Part shown: one piece after another, positions 30,198 through 41,033 of the stretch
Layout of the letters: each line of letters begins with the position of its first letter
Position numbering within the stretch: position 1 is the first letter of the stretch
Assembly (NCBI RefSeq): GCF_027887165.1
Contig: NC_077233.1
Coordinates: 220,056,017-220,120,016, forward strand
Direction of reading: 5' to 3'
Length of the DNA: 64,000 nt
From: Monodelphis domestica
Taxonomy: Eukaryota; Chordata; Mammalia; Didelphimorphia; Didelphidae
The notes under the pieces: model-generated
The model's database searches: none
Told to the model about the DNA's origin: nothing
Seen by the model: the letters and a program-made list of their open reading frames with translations, nothing else
Program-made: the position numbers and the translations under genes

Positions 30198-30409
30198 TGA
30201 ATCAATCATTTAATCTCTCTCAGCCCTAGTTTCTTCATGTGTAAACTATCACAGTGCTGTTGTGGAGATCAATCAAAGGAATTATGGGGACAAAAACAAA
30301 GGAATTATGATTTGTAAAGTGCTTTGCAAACTTTAAAATTATGTGTATTCTATATTACATAAAGTATTCTGTTATGCATTATAGGTGGCCAATGCCACCT
30401 AACTATGCT

Positions 30410-30560
30410 TATTATTTAACCCATCTAGCACGAGAGCCCTTTTCTAATGCTTTCCTGAGATCCAGATATAAAATATCGAGGGCATTATCTTGTTTTTACA
30501 AACCAAAACCCCAAACTGACACTTACATAGGCAGGTTTCCCAAGTGCTTTGCCTCCTTTC
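30410..30560 (-). mobile_element. CR1/L3-like fragment
   Basis: 'cccatctagcacgagagccc' and 'atgctttcctgagatccaga' resemble the CR1/L3 segment also seen near 26550. Confidence 0.5.
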
Positions 30561-30649
30561 TTACCACTAGCCCATGAGGCATACATGCTTCTGGCAGGGG
30601 TGTTGTGAGGCCCAAATGAAATTATGGGTAGAATAATCATAATTATTAT

Positions 30650-30838
30650 TATTATGGCTAACACTTATATGTCACCTACTATGTGCCGGCCATTGTGCCA
30701 GTGCTTTGCAAATATTATTTCATTTGATCTTCACAACAGCCCTAGGAGGTGGATGCTATTATTATCCCCATTTTACAGATGAGGAAACAGATAAATGAAG
30801 GTCAAACGACTTGCCCAGGGTCACAAAACCAGAAAAGG
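30650..30838 (-). mobile_element. MIR SINE, antisense
   Basis: 'acctactatgtgccggccat', 'attatccccattttacagat', 'gacttgcccagggtcacaaa'. The 290 bases after it hold nothing recognisable. Confidence 0.8.
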
Positions 30839-31125
30839 TCTAAATGAAGCACCTTGTAAACCTTAAAGGACTAGAGAAATGCTGGTTATTTCTATTTCTA
30901 TTAGTATTAATTAAGCTCCAGGACTTCATTCCCTGAGGCTTCTACTGAATGTTCTGCTGCTGAGCTCTAAGCAAGTTTATAGAGCAATAGAGGAGTATCC
31001 TGGGAAATGTTTAAGGATCAGGCTGGGGGGTGGAGGAAGAAGGGTTGTGGCAGGCAATATAGGCAAATATATTATAATGTAGCCAAACAGACTTGGAAGT
31101 TTAATCTGCATTATTAACACTTTCT

Positions 31126-31355
31126 TAGTCTAGCTGTTCAGCCAGACTCTCCCAGACCCCATTTGGGGTTTTCTTGGCAAAGACACTGAACTGGTTTGCT
31201 ATTTCCTTTCCCAGCTTATTTGACAGATGAGGCAATTGAGGCAAATAGGGTCAAGTGACTTCTCTAGCATTCCACAGTAAGTTTCGGAGTCTGGATTTGA
31301 ACTCGGGGTATCTGATTTCTGGTCTGGCATTTTCCATTGGGTCACTTAGCTGTTG
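31126..31355 (-). mobile_element. CORE-SINE (Lys-head type), antisense
   Basis: 'atttggggttttcttggcaa', 'gacagatgaggcaattgagg', head to 'gtcacttagctgttg'. Confidence 0.8.
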
Positions 31356-31500
31356 CATTTACCTAGGAAGGCTGAAGATATTTCTAAAGTGTATATAAAT
31401 GTTCACACTAAACATTTAATAATCAGATCTAGCTCTCAGAAGCAGAGTTGGCCCCAGCATACTTTTGCAACAAGTATTGTTATCAGTATTCTCCCCTCCT

Positions 31501-31701
31501 CCCCAAAAAAACCTAGACCTTCCATCTTAGAATCAATACTGTGTATTGGTTCCCAGGTAGAAGAGTGGTGAAGGCTGAGCAACTGGAGTTAAGTGACTTG
31601 CCCAGGGTCACACAGCTAGGAAGTATCTGAAATCTGATTTGAACCCAGGATCTCCTGTCTCTGGACCTGGCTCTCTATCCATTGAGCAATCCAGCTGCCC
31701 C
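31501..31701 (-). mobile_element. MAR1 SINE, antisense
   Basis: 'accttccatcttagaatcaa' to 'caatccagctgcccc'. Followed by a reversed MIR remnant to about 31840. Confidence 0.85.
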
Positions 31702-31840
31702 CTATTATTGCTATTTTAAAGGTAAGGAAGCCAAGCCTCAGATTAAGTAACTGGTCCATGACAGTATGGCACATAAATGTCAGAAGTGCCACCCAAACCC
31801 AGAGCTCTCCTGACTCTGGGTGCAGAGCTTTTTGACTTTA
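31702..31840 (-). mobile_element. MIR SINE remnant
   Basis: 'attgctattttaaaggtaag', 'gattaagtaactggtccatg', 'acccagagctctcctgactc'. Confidence 0.6.
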
Positions 31841-31927
31841 TGATTCGACCTCTATCATCTGATCTACTCATAATGTGACTGCCAAAAAGGAAGCTCATTA
31901 GTCTGGAATGCCAAGGTTTGGTTTGGT

Positions 31928-32132
31928 TTTTAAACCGTTACCTTCTGTCTTAAAATCAATACCACGTCTTGGTTCCAGGGCAGAAGAGTGGTAAGGGCTA
32001 GGCAATGGGGGTTAAGTGACTCGCCCAGGGTCACACAACTAGGAAGTGTCTGAGGCCAGATTTGAACCTAGGATGATGAATTTTCTTGACTCCATGTCTG
32101 GCACTGTATCTGCTGTGCCAACCTTGCTGCCC
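31928..32132 (-). mobile_element. MAR1/Lys-head chimeric SINE, antisense
   Basis: The MAR1 tail and core are clear, but the head side ('ttcttgactccatgtctggc') looks like the Lys-head type. This may be a junction of two SINEs. Confidence 0.7.
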
Positions 32133-32366
32133 TGGAGTCAGGAAGACCTGAGTTCAAATCCAATATCTAACACTTACTAGCTGGTTGATTGGAACAAATC
32201 ATTTCACTCCAACTCATTTGTAAAATAGAGATAATAACAGCACCTCCCTCATAGAGTTGTTTTGAGGATCAAATTTCATATTCAAAAAGCACCTACTACT
32301 TTTAGTACTCAGTGGCATTTAGTACCTGCCTGGTGGGCAAAATAGGTGCTTAATAAATGCTTGTTC
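32133..32366 (+). mobile_element. CORE-SINE with MIR-type tail
   Basis: 'gaagacctgagttcaaatcc', 'agcacctccctcatagagtt', 'taggtgcttaataaatgctt'. Confidence 0.75.
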
Positions 32367-32609
32367 CCTTCCCCTTCCCTTAGTTTTTTCTTTCTTCTAT
32401 TTTCTTTCTACTATTAATCTGGGAAAATTTCAATAAGCAAAAAACAAAAGGCAGTTATATGTGAAACTGTGACTTTTTGTTATGTACATTTTACATGTAT
32501 ATTAAATTTAATGGCAGGAAAGCTTGAAATCATTAACTCTAATAAAGCCAAGCAAATAAAAAACAGTAGCTACGTCTATTAATGTATGAATCTTTCTGTC
32601 TCTCTAGTC

Positions 32610-32954
32610 CAGTGATGGCAAACCTTTTAGAGACTGCATGCCCTGCCCCCCCCAACTGTGTTCCTGGTCCTGTCCTCCAGACTGTGTGCTTGGTTCCACC
32701 CCTAGAGGCTGAGTGTCCTTCCCTCCCCTGCCCCACTCCATTACCCCAGACAGGGGAGGGAGAAAGGGAGGGAGTGGCCAGAGCATTCCACTCAGGTGAG
32801 GGAGGAAGTACTCCAATTGGGCTGTGGGGCAGAGGGGCAGGGTAAGTTCCTCTGCCTTTCTAGTAACTAACTCTACCTAGCAAGGGTACGCATGCTCACA
32901 GAGATGTTTCTGCATGCTATATTTGGCACCCGTTCCATAGGTTCACCATCATGG
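32610..32954. mobile_element. hAT MITE, family A, complete
   Basis: Starts cagtgatggcaaacc and ends ggttcaccatcatgg. Flanked by ctctagtc (32602-32609) and ttctagtc (32955-32962), 7 of 8 with a central TA. At 345 bases it is the best-bounded short copy. Confidence 0.85.
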
Positions 32955-33123
32955 TTCTAGTCCATTGTATATGTTCTAAGAGTTGAGAAGTATATTTCAG
33001 CATCAGTTCTGAAAACCCCATTAATGGCTATGGTCCATGGAGTCCTAAAGAATCAGAGATAAGTAAACAACAATATAATCCATTTTTCCCATCACAAAAA
33101 TGTCCTAAGAATTATCTAACAAA

Positions 33124-33317
33124 GGGGGCAGCTGGGTAGCTCAGTGGATTGAGAGCCAGGCCCAGAGATGGGAGGTCCTGGATTCAAATCTGGCCTCAGA
33201 CACTTCCTAACTGTGTCCCTGGACAAGCCACTTGACCACCATTGCCTAGCCTTTCCCACTCTTCTGCCTTGGAACTGATACAAATGACTAATTCTAAGAT
33301 GGAAGGTTAGGGCTTTT
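33124..33317 (+). mobile_element. MAR1 SINE
   Basis: 'gggggcagctgggtagctca' to 'ctaagatggaaggttaggg', full length. Confidence 0.85.
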
Positions 33318-33490
33318 TAAAATATCAAAATATGTTTACATTTTATATATTTATATTATTTATTTTAATATGTTTATATAAATATATTTTATTTTTATAT
33401 CATGTATAAATATATAGTTATATAAAATAGATGTAACAAATATATTTATATATCATATTAATAGTATTAATAATAATATCTATATAATAA
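33318..33490. repeat. AT-rich expansion after a MAR1 tail
   Basis: About 170 bases of tata/atat/ttta mixtures starting at the poly-A of the MAR1. Confidence 0.85.
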
Positions 33491-33494
33491 TATC

Positions 33495-33985
33495 ATTTCT
33501 ATATCATTGCAAGATTTGCAAAACACTTTGCCAATGTTATATCATTTGATCCTCACAAGTTTGACATAGATGCTATTATTATCCTCTTTTAATAAATATG
33601 TAAACTGAGGCAGCTAGGTGGCTCAATGGATAGAGTGCCAGGCCTGGAGTCAGGTCCTCTTTCTGAGTTTAAATCTGACCCCAGACACTTACTAGTTCTG
33701 TGACCAAGTTGCTTTATCCTGTTTGCCTCAGTTTCCTCATCTAGAAAATGATCTAGAGAAGGAAATGACAAACCATTCCAGTATCTTTGCCAAAAAAAAA
33801 AAATCCAAAGGGGCACTAAGAGTCAGACATGACTGAAAATACCTGAACAAACAACATAAAAGCAGAGGCTATGAAAGGTTAAGTGAGTTGCCTGGCATCT
33901 CATTGATAACGACTATGAGAGGATTTTAACTCAGGTCATCTTGACTACAAAGTCCAGCCCTCTATCCATTGTGCTAGCTGGCTAC
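33495..33985 (-). mobile_element. MIR SINE split by a CORE-SINE
   Basis: Left part 'tatcatttgatcctcacaag', right part from 33860 'gaaaggttaagtgagttgcc' to 'tctatccattgtgctagc'. Confidence 0.7.
33608..33857 (+). mobile_element. CORE-SINE (Lys-head type), full length
   Basis: 'aggcagctaggtggctcaat' through core to 'cagacatgactgaaaatacc'. A complete copy showing the full 3' tail of this family. Confidence 0.85.
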
Positions 33986-33989
33986 CTTC

Positions 33990-34770
33990 CACTATAACAC
34001 CATAGTCATCATGGCAGTTGTTCTTCTGGTTCTGCTGAGCAGTCACCACTGCCAGTTCTTTCAGGACTTGGGCACCATAATTCCCAGAGGCTAGTGGCTT
34101 GAGCTCATTGGTGCTCTCATTCTGATTTCTCATTTCTCTTGGGTATAGACAGCAACAGTACAGATGGTTTAGGACCCCTGGCCCAGAATTAAACAAGAGA
34201 AAGCCAACGGGCTGGACTGCCTGTGGGAAACTCCTCAGGTCTTTCACTGATACCAAACTTCAGAAGTTCATCTTTTTAGTACCAGGCTCTTTCCAAGGAT
34301 GTCACGTGGCTCTGAATCAGTGAGTAACAGTCTTCAAAGACCCAAAATCAAGGATCACTGAAAGAGCAACCGAGAGGGACATGGTAGACACGAGGAATTA
34401 TTCATGTGAACCAGTGTGAAGAATGTGTGATGAGAAAGAGATGTGTAAGTTGTGTAGCAAGAGTGAAAGGTTAACAACAGAGAGACAACGTTCGTTCATG
34501 GTATCCACTCAATGTCAAGATACATCAGATAATCCATACTCAGAATACTGGGTCAGTCTCTCGTGGCAGATTTATGGGAGGACATGGACGAGTCACAGAG
34601 AAGGAGAACCAAGAAGGGGAGGCCGTGGAAAGTTTGCAATCTGCATCTTTGGAGGAAATCCCCATGTGGATGAGATCATAGCTCCATCAAAGAAGTTCCA
34701 AACTCCTATCTGCCATTTTTATTTGATTATTTCCCTTCTGAAGATCATCACCCCTTCCACCCTGAGCTAG
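33990..34770. other. Unrecognised block, repeat-poor
   Basis: About 780 bases that match no SINE or LINE I know. It has frames of 103 residues (-, 33945-34256) and 115 residues (+, 34423-34770) with mixed composition. Neither shows a domain I can name, and no splice pair supports them. It may be an old, unfamiliar repeat or unique DNA. Confidence 0.3.
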
Positions 34771-34774
34771 GGAG

Positions 34775-35011
34775 CTAGGCAGGCAGTGGATAAAGCACCG
34801 GGTCTGGAGTCATGAAGACTGGTTCAAATCAGACCTCAGACACTAACAAGGTGTATGATGCTGGGCAAGACATATAACCTGTCTGCCTCATTTTCCTCAA
34901 CTGTAAAAAGGGGATAATACACATATCTCACAGAATTGTTGTAAGGATAAAATGAGATAATATTTATAAATCTCTGGCACAAAATAAGCACTTGATGGGT
35001 GCTTATTAAGC
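34775..35011 (+). mobile_element. CORE-SINE with MIR-type tail
   Basis: 'gcaggcagtggataaagcac', 'ctcaactgtaaaaaggggat', 'ataagcacttgatgggtgct'. The 300 bases after it hold nothing recognisable. Confidence 0.75.
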
Positions 35012-35318
35012 ATCAGTCCCATGCTATCTTTTCTCTTTTTTTTGCTTCCCTCACTGGCTTTAGTCATTTTGTACTTTAGTACTCTGGACACTATTTTCTC
35101 ATGACTATCATACACTTTGGTATTCATCCTCTGTTACCTGTCCTTGTCATCATCTTCTGTACATGTCTTTCTCTGAGCCCAAGTCTATTGATGAGATAAT
35201 TACGCATCCACATTGATCCTTTGGGCATTTCTCCCTTTTCCACCTTCCATTATCTTCAGTTTCAGCTCCTTATTAACCCTTTTTGTTCTGTTCTTAGCTA
35301 AAGGATCATTTAGCTTGG

Positions 35319-35505
35319 GAATAGCCAAATGGCTCAGTGGATTGAAAGCCAAGCCTAGAGATGGGAGGTCTTGGGTTCAAATTTGACCTCAGCCACTTCC
35401 TAACTGTGTGAGCCTGGGCAAATCACTTAACCCCAGCTACTTAGCCATTACTCCTCTTCTATCTTAGAACTAGTACTTGTATTAATTCTAAGATAAGAAT
35501 TTTTT
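35319..35505 (+). mobile_element. MAR1 SINE, left arm of an inverted pair
   Basis: 'atggctcagtggattgaaag' to 'attctaagataagaattttt'; abuts the next copy tail-to-tail. Confidence 0.8.
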
Positions 35506-35685
35506 AAAACCCTTATCTTACAATCTTAGAATCAATACTATATATTGGTTCCAAGGCAGAAGAGTGGGAAGACTAGGCAATGGGGATTAAGTGACTTGCA
35601 CAAGGTCATAGAGCTAGAAAGTGTCTGATTTGAACCCAGAACCTCCTTACCTTCTGGCTCTCTAGGCACTGAGACTGTCCCACCC
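35506..35685 (-). mobile_element. MAR1 SINE, right arm of an inverted pair
   Basis: 'aaaacccttatcttacaatc' through the reversed core to 'ggcactgagactgtcccacc'. Confidence 0.8.
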
Positions 35686-35722
35686 TCCCCCAACTGTATC
35701 TTAAAAGAAGAGAAGGATTCTT

Positions 35723-35927
35723 TTTTTTTTTTAAACCCTTACCTTCTGTCTTAGAATCAATACTGTGTATTTGTTCCAAGGCAGAAGAGTGGTCAGGGCT
35801 AGGCAATGGGGGTCAAGTGGCTTGCCCAGGGTCACACAGCTGGGAAGTGGCTGAGGCCAGATTTGAACCTAGGACCTCCCATCTCTAGGCCTGACTCTCA
35901 ATCCACTGAGCTACCCAGCTGCCCCCA
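35723..35927 (-). mobile_element. MAR1 SINE with perfect 15-base target duplication
   Basis: Exact aagagaaggattctt at 35708-35722 and 35928-35942. Intact head, core, tail and poly-T. Among the youngest-looking SINEs in the window. Confidence 0.9.
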
Positions 35928-35942
35928 AAGAGAAGGATTCTT

Positions 35943-36480
35943 GAGAAAGGAGTGCACTGTAGACATAAGAGATGGACATTGAAAAGGCACAGAGATGGAG
36001 TGCCATTTGGCTGGATTGCAGAATACAGGAGACAGAAATAATTTCCAGTGAGACTAGAAAGACAGTCTAGAGTTCAGTTATGAAGGATTTAAAAACTAAA
36101 CAGAAAAGTTGGCCATTGAAGGTGATTGAATAGGGAAGTGGCAGGTTCAGATCTGAGCTTAAGGAAAATCTTTTTGGTAGCAGTGTGTAGGATGGACTGA
36201 AGTAAAGGAGAGACTAGTGGCAAAGAGACCATTTAGGACACCAGTGCAATAACCTAGGCAGAAGGTGATGAAAGCTTGGATTTAGATGGTAGCTATGAGA
36301 ATAAAAAGAGGCTTAAAAAAAAGTCAATTTAATTTAAATTCATTCCATTAAAAAAAAAAGGATCCTATATGGCAGATATGAGAAATGTTGTAAAGATAGA
36401 AATGGCAAAATCTGGCAACTGACTGGACATATGGGATCAGGAAAAGTGAAGGGTTGAATATACTGTCAAGGTTACATCCT
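35943..36480 (+). mobile_element. Ancient mammal-wide repeat
   Basis: 'gccattgaaggtgattgaat', 'ttggtagcagtgtgtaggat', 'gcaataacctaggcagaagg': a common old mammalian repeat whose family name I cannot give. Probably resumes at 37390. Confidence 0.45.
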
Positions 36481-36489
36481 GGAAGATGG

Positions 36490-36755
36490 GGAGAATGGTT
36501 GAAGATGATGCAATCTATTTGCCCACCATCAATACAAGTATGGGTTCCCCAGATTCTTTGGTGTTTCGAAGGATAATCTAGCACAGTGACCTTCTCAGGG
36601 ATACACAGCCAGAGTGCCAGAGCCTTGGTGGGCTCTGTGTCGTTTTGGGCACTTGACTCCATGTGGAGGCCTAACTATTGAACACTCTCCCTCTCCTGAT
36701 TAAAGACTCAGTTTTTCTGACTATTAAATAGTTCTGTGTTTTTTCCAAGTTAACA
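36490..36755 (+). mobile_element. LTR-like fossil fragment
   Basis: Ends tattaaatagttctgtg ... aagttaaca, the reverse of the shared end at 2213 and 3259. Only the 3' portion is recognisable. Old. Confidence 0.35.
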
Positions 36756-37303
36756 GATGGAAGGTAAGGATTAAAAAAAAAAAGTGACTGAAGTGAGTTC
36801 ATTGAAAACCATTTCACACAGGTCATCCTACTGCTCACCACAGGGCTTCAGGACTAAGAAGTCCTTGGCTTCTCCTGGTAACATGACCCAGTGCCTGACA
36901 TCTCTTGTGCTGGAGAGTTCTAACTAACATCTAATCAGAGTACTTCCTGTTACAGCTCATGGGTGAATAGGATTTAAACAATCATAACACACTGGGTGGA
37001 ATAAAAAGTGAATAAGATTCATGGACTCCACCCTTTTAAAACTACCAACCAATTAGAGAAGGAATAATAGTAATGTTATTAGCAACAACAATAAATGCCA
37101 CCTTTTATGTATAGATGACACAATCTACTTACCCACCATGGGTACCAAATGTGCTTGGAGTGGTTTTTCCAGTAGTGGGGATGTATTTGAAGTGAGTCAT
37201 CTACACTCCTTGGGTTTTCTTTGTGGAAACGTCAAACCTTTGTGAAACAGCTGACAGGAATTTGGGGTACAAATGGAGACTTTAGAACAAAACAAAGCTA
37301 ATT

Positions 37304-37378
37304 GGTCTATGTGGGAATCAAACCCATCACCTCAGCTTAACTGACAGCCCTGTGCTCTAATCTACTGGGCCACCAAGT
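37304..37378 (-). pseudogene. tRNA-derived relic
   Basis: On the - strand, 76 bases have a tRNA layout: an A-box-like tggcccagtagattagag, a B-box ggtttgattcc (one change from ggttcgattcc), a T-arm with four of five pairs and a 5-base variable loop. The acceptor stem does not pair and the anticodon arm is about three bases too long. It is not a working tRNA gene. No SINE core follows it. Confidence 0.4.
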
Positions 37379-37389
37379 CATCACCCTTG

Positions 37390-37735
37390 AGATCACTGGG
37401 AGGAGTACATGAAAAAAATATCCTGGAGGCAACTCAAAATGGAGGGGGCAGAAAGGGAGAACTGAAGGGCTAGTGAGATATCTGTGCTAGAGAAGATTAG
37501 AGGGTCATCAGCATAAAGAATGGTAATTGGAACTTTGAGATCCCAAGAGTTTTTAAAGAAGAATGCACAGATAAGAGTGAAAGGCAGAGGACCCAGACTT
37601 GAGAAATGCTCCAAGAAGGCAGAGGAGTCATGGTAGGAAAGAAAAAAGGAATAGTCAGTGAATTAGGAAGAGAACCAGGATCATTTATTATCATGAACTC
37701 TAAAGAACGGAAGTTTCAAGAAAGGAGGAAGTTAC
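37390..37735 (+). mobile_element. Ancient mammal-wide repeat (continued)
   Basis: 'gctagagaagattagagggt', 'cagcataaagaatggtaatt', 'gagaaatgctccaagaaggc'. Likely the downstream part of the repeat at 35943. Confidence 0.45.
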
Positions 37736-37739
37736 ACAC

Positions 37740-37960
37740 TTGGCATCCCTGATTCCCACCTCTTTCTCTCTTCCCTCCTCTCCAGTCTGTCTTCTGTACA
37801 TAGAGCCATCAAAATAATGTACCTATGACAAGTCTTTCTTCTTCTACTAAAAACCCTTAATGGATCCCTAGGATAAATTACAACCTTTTCAGCCTGATAT
37901 TTCGAGGCCTTAACAACCTGCCTCGTTTCCAGTAAAGGGCAAAGTCATGAAAATTCAGAG
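37740..37960 (-). mobile_element. Ancient repeat, L2-like
   Basis: 'ctccagtctgtcttctgtac', 'ctactaaaaacccttaatgg', 'aggataaattacaacctttt': the familiar old 'cttcagtggctccctatt' type repeat. Name uncertain. Confidence 0.4.
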
Positions 37961-38959
37961 GAGAGAATACTCAGGGGGAGCTCTGGAAGAATGGGGCTTG
38001 AGAAGTAACCATTATATTTAGCAAGTAAGGCAGAGTCAGTGATATGAGAGTCTGGTCAGGAGTCCATTGTGCCTTGTTTATCCTGGAGGAGGGCTGGGGG
38101 GAGGTGAGACAGGAGAGTAGAGAAGATAGAGGAAATATTGTCCCTGGAGGGCAGCCCAATGCTGGAAGTGTTTCTGGGGCAGAGCCACCTGAATCAGCTT
38201 TGGGTTAGTGGTGCTCAAGATGGCTTGGGAACCTGGCAAGGTGGGAGTCTTGGCCTCTAGAAGTCCTGGCATCATTGGGGATTTCTCTGGCCTGCTCTGT
38301 GGAGGTGATCCCTAGTGCTAAACATTTCTGGAATCTCACCTCCAATGTTTCTGACTTAGATTGGGTCCTGAGGATCAGCAACCTAGCTAGTGTTAGCTCA
38401 GTCTGGGGAATGATCTAACTGCCTCTTTGGCTTAGCTGTTTGACTACCCAGAGTCCTCCACAGTTATCTAGCACTGATTGTTCTGCAGATGGAAATCTGC
38501 CCTGGGACTGTCATATTCCAAAACTCAGAACTTCTCCTATTCCTAATCAGATGTATTAGAAAGGGCTGGTTTTTTGTTTTTTGTTTTTTGTTTTTTTCCA
38601 TCCAAGTAGAGAATGTTTGGGGATTTCCCAGTTGTTACATCTAATGGGCTTGAGGGAAGGGGTGGTAAAAGCCAGGAAAAATAGGAAACCTCCAATATTT
38701 GTCTGGCTGGCTATGTAGATTAAGAAAAACAGTGAGTTTTCTGACTATTCCATTTCACCACTGGATTATAAATCCCTAACCAAGGGGGTGGGGGTAGAAA
38801 TCAAACTCTTGTTTGGTTAACCCTGCCTCCCTTCTACCACCACCATGTTCTGTCCACTACCATACCAGTGAACTCAACCACATTAAATAATGCCCAAATG
38901 AGAGGTCATATTTCACATGGCACCAGAGACTTCCCTTGTAAGAATCCTGGGACATAGGT
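37961..38959. other. Repeat-poor sequence
   Basis: About 1 kb of unique-looking DNA with a (ttttttg)4 run at 38570-38597. No gene signature. Confidence 0.35.
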
Positions 38960-39085
38960 AATATAAAATTTCCACTTTACAGGTGAGGAAACTGAGGTTC
39001 ACAGAGATGAATATCCATCACCTGGCTAATAAAAGGCAGAACAAAGCTGAAATTTAGAGCCAGAACTTCTGAGTGGCACAGCAGA
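38960..39085 (-). mobile_element. MIR SINE, antisense
   Basis: 'ccactttacaggtgaggaaa' and 'cacctggctaataaaaggca'. Confidence 0.65.
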
Positions 39086-39238
39086 CTTTTCAATGTGTTT
39101 GGTAGAAGAAGGAGGGGGCATTACAGAAGAGCGGCATGCCACTAAATTTAGTTGGGGAGAGGAAAATAAGGCAGTGTGGGCTGCTAGTACTTATCAGGAA
39201 TTTGACCAGTGTTTTCCCCATTAAGGATGTGTCATAGG

Positions 39239-39400
39239 GTCATAAATGTAGAGCTGGAAGGGTCCTTGAAAGTCATCTAGTCCAATTTTACAGATGGGGA
39301 AGTCAAGGCTCAGCTCAAACTGACACAGCTAACGAATGACAGATCTTATGATCTGCACCCAAACCCTCTACCTTCAAATCCACCATCCCTTTCACTGCCC
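39239..39400 (-). mobile_element. MIR3-like SINE, antisense
   Basis: 'gggtccttgaaagtcatcta', 'gtccaattttacagatgggg', 'acacagctaacgaatgacag'. Confidence 0.65.
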
Positions 39401-39489
39401 TACAGAGGCAATGAGGCAGAGGGAGAATTTGAATTCAAGACCCCTGTCTCCAAATCTATCATCCTTTACACTGCACATATTTGTTTGCA

Positions 39490-39600
39490 TGATGTCTCCC
39501 CCTTGAGAAGGTAAACTCTCTGAGGGTCTTTTTTTGTATCTCTAGCCCTTAGCACAGTGCTAGCATATATATACATAGGTGCTTCACAATGTTTATCAAA
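39490..39600 (+). mobile_element. SINE/L2-type 3' end
   Basis: 'tgtctcccccttgagaaggt', 'tctctagcccttagcacagt', 'aggtgcttcacaatgttt'. Confidence 0.5.
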
Positions 39601-39609
39601 TTGAATTGA

Positions 39610-40280
39610 ATTGAGATGGGTATGGAGTACCAGAGGTTCAGAAGGAGGGTTGAGGAGGACGCAAGAGAAAGCAAGCAGAAACACAGCAAATTCAAGGTCC
39701 TGAGAGTCCCTCATTGGGCCTGTTGGGAATCTGGCTGGTTTGAATGCCTGAATCACCACTGGGGATGACTTTGGGCACACTGCCCCATTAGTAAACACTA
39801 CGTCTGGCTTCATGTCCTAACCTGCTGGAGAACTGGCTTGCCTTTTGCTAAGGGGTGGTGTCCCTCCACCAGAGCAAAGGGAATAGATTTACATTGGGTC
39901 TTATCTCAGAAAGTGTTATCAACACATCTCCGGGCTATTTTCCTTCATCCACAACCTAGACAGACCAGTTTAATTTAAGGTGGAAGCTCTCCATGTTGAG
40001 AACACACTCAGGGCCAGGATAAGGACTCAATGTGTAGGAAACATCGGATTCCCTTTTCTGTTGTCCAATTCATCCGAGGGTGGCCCTCCCCGAGAACCCA
40101 CAAGACCTGTTGTTCAGGCCTAGCCCCACGGGGCTGCTGTGCCTGAGTTTCCCCACTTGGAAATGAAATAGATGTAGCCAGGCCACTCCCAGGGGTGTTG
40201 GGGGATGAGCTCATATCTGCTGTGAGCTTGAGCTTCAAGGCACTAGAGAGATGTGAAGTTATTGTGAACGCAATGAATGG
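39610..40280. other. Repeat-free block
   Basis: About 670 bases of unique sequence with a few CpGs and no recognised element; frames here are short. Confidence 0.35.
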
Positions 40281-40284
40281 GGTG

Positions 40285-40520
40285 CTTTTGTTGTTCTGCC
40301 TTTTCCCTTGGACTCAACTCTTCACAGACCTCATTTAGGGTTTTCTTGGCAGAGATTCTGGAGTGCTTTGCTATTTCTTTCTCCAGCTCATTTGACAGAT
40401 GAAGAAACTGAGGCAAATAGGGCAATGCAACTTGTCCAGGGTCACACAGCTCGGGCCACCTTTGAATTTACATCTTCCTGACTCCAGACCTATCTATCTA
40501 CTCCACCATCTAACTGTCCA
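40285..40520 (-). mobile_element. CORE-SINE (Lys-head type), antisense
   Basis: 'tttagggttttcttggcaga', 'gacagatgaagaaactgagg', to 'ctccaccatctaactgtcc'. Confidence 0.8.
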
Positions 40521-40871
40521 GATGAGACCTTAACGGAAATAAAAATCCCTTTTCCCAGCAAACCTTCCACTCCCCACCTTTCTCTATTCCCCAAATCCTG
40601 GACTATCCCAGAGGAAGCTTGGAAGAAAACCTAGTACTACCAGAGAGATAAATATGGGACTCTCGGTTTCAAGTCTTGGCTTGTTCTCTCCCAACTTGAG
40701 TCAGTAGGACTGTGTTATGAAAATGTCTTTCCTGGTCTACTTCAGGTACTAGAACTCTACTGCAGGTTTGGGGACATTTAAGACAGAGTGTCATGGTGGG
40801 GAGAGCACTCACTAGATTAAGAACCAGATGACCTACATTTGCTACTTACTACTTACAAAAGAAGTCATGTC

Positions 40872-40873
<2 letters not shown>

Positions 40874-40920
<47 letters not shown>
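40874..40920. repeat. (TG)23 microsatellite
   Basis: Uninterrupted tg/gt run of 47 bases. Confidence 0.95.
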
Positions 40921-40923
<3 letters not shown>

Positions 40924-41033
40924 GGTAAACTTCAAGTGAGAAGAGTTATGACTTCAAATCTCTAGGCTCTGACTCTTGCTTCCAAGGTCAAGAATTTTAA
41001 TCTGTTTTTCAACATGTATAAAATCGTTCTTTG

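Larger units (their letters stand above)
29640..30335 (+). mobile_element. CORE-SINE split by two later SINEs
   Basis: Pieces at 29640-29687, 29922-29991 and 30198-30335 read as one SINE: head, 'accagagttcaaatcccgac', core, then 'cctagtttcttcatgtgtaa' and 'taaagtgctttgcaaacttt'. Two insertions with their own target duplications separate them. Confidence 0.8.

Noticed and set aside
32582-32845. 87- and 70-residue frames on both strands near 32.7 kb
   Set aside because: They lie inside the G+C-rich interior of a hAT MITE (32610-32954).
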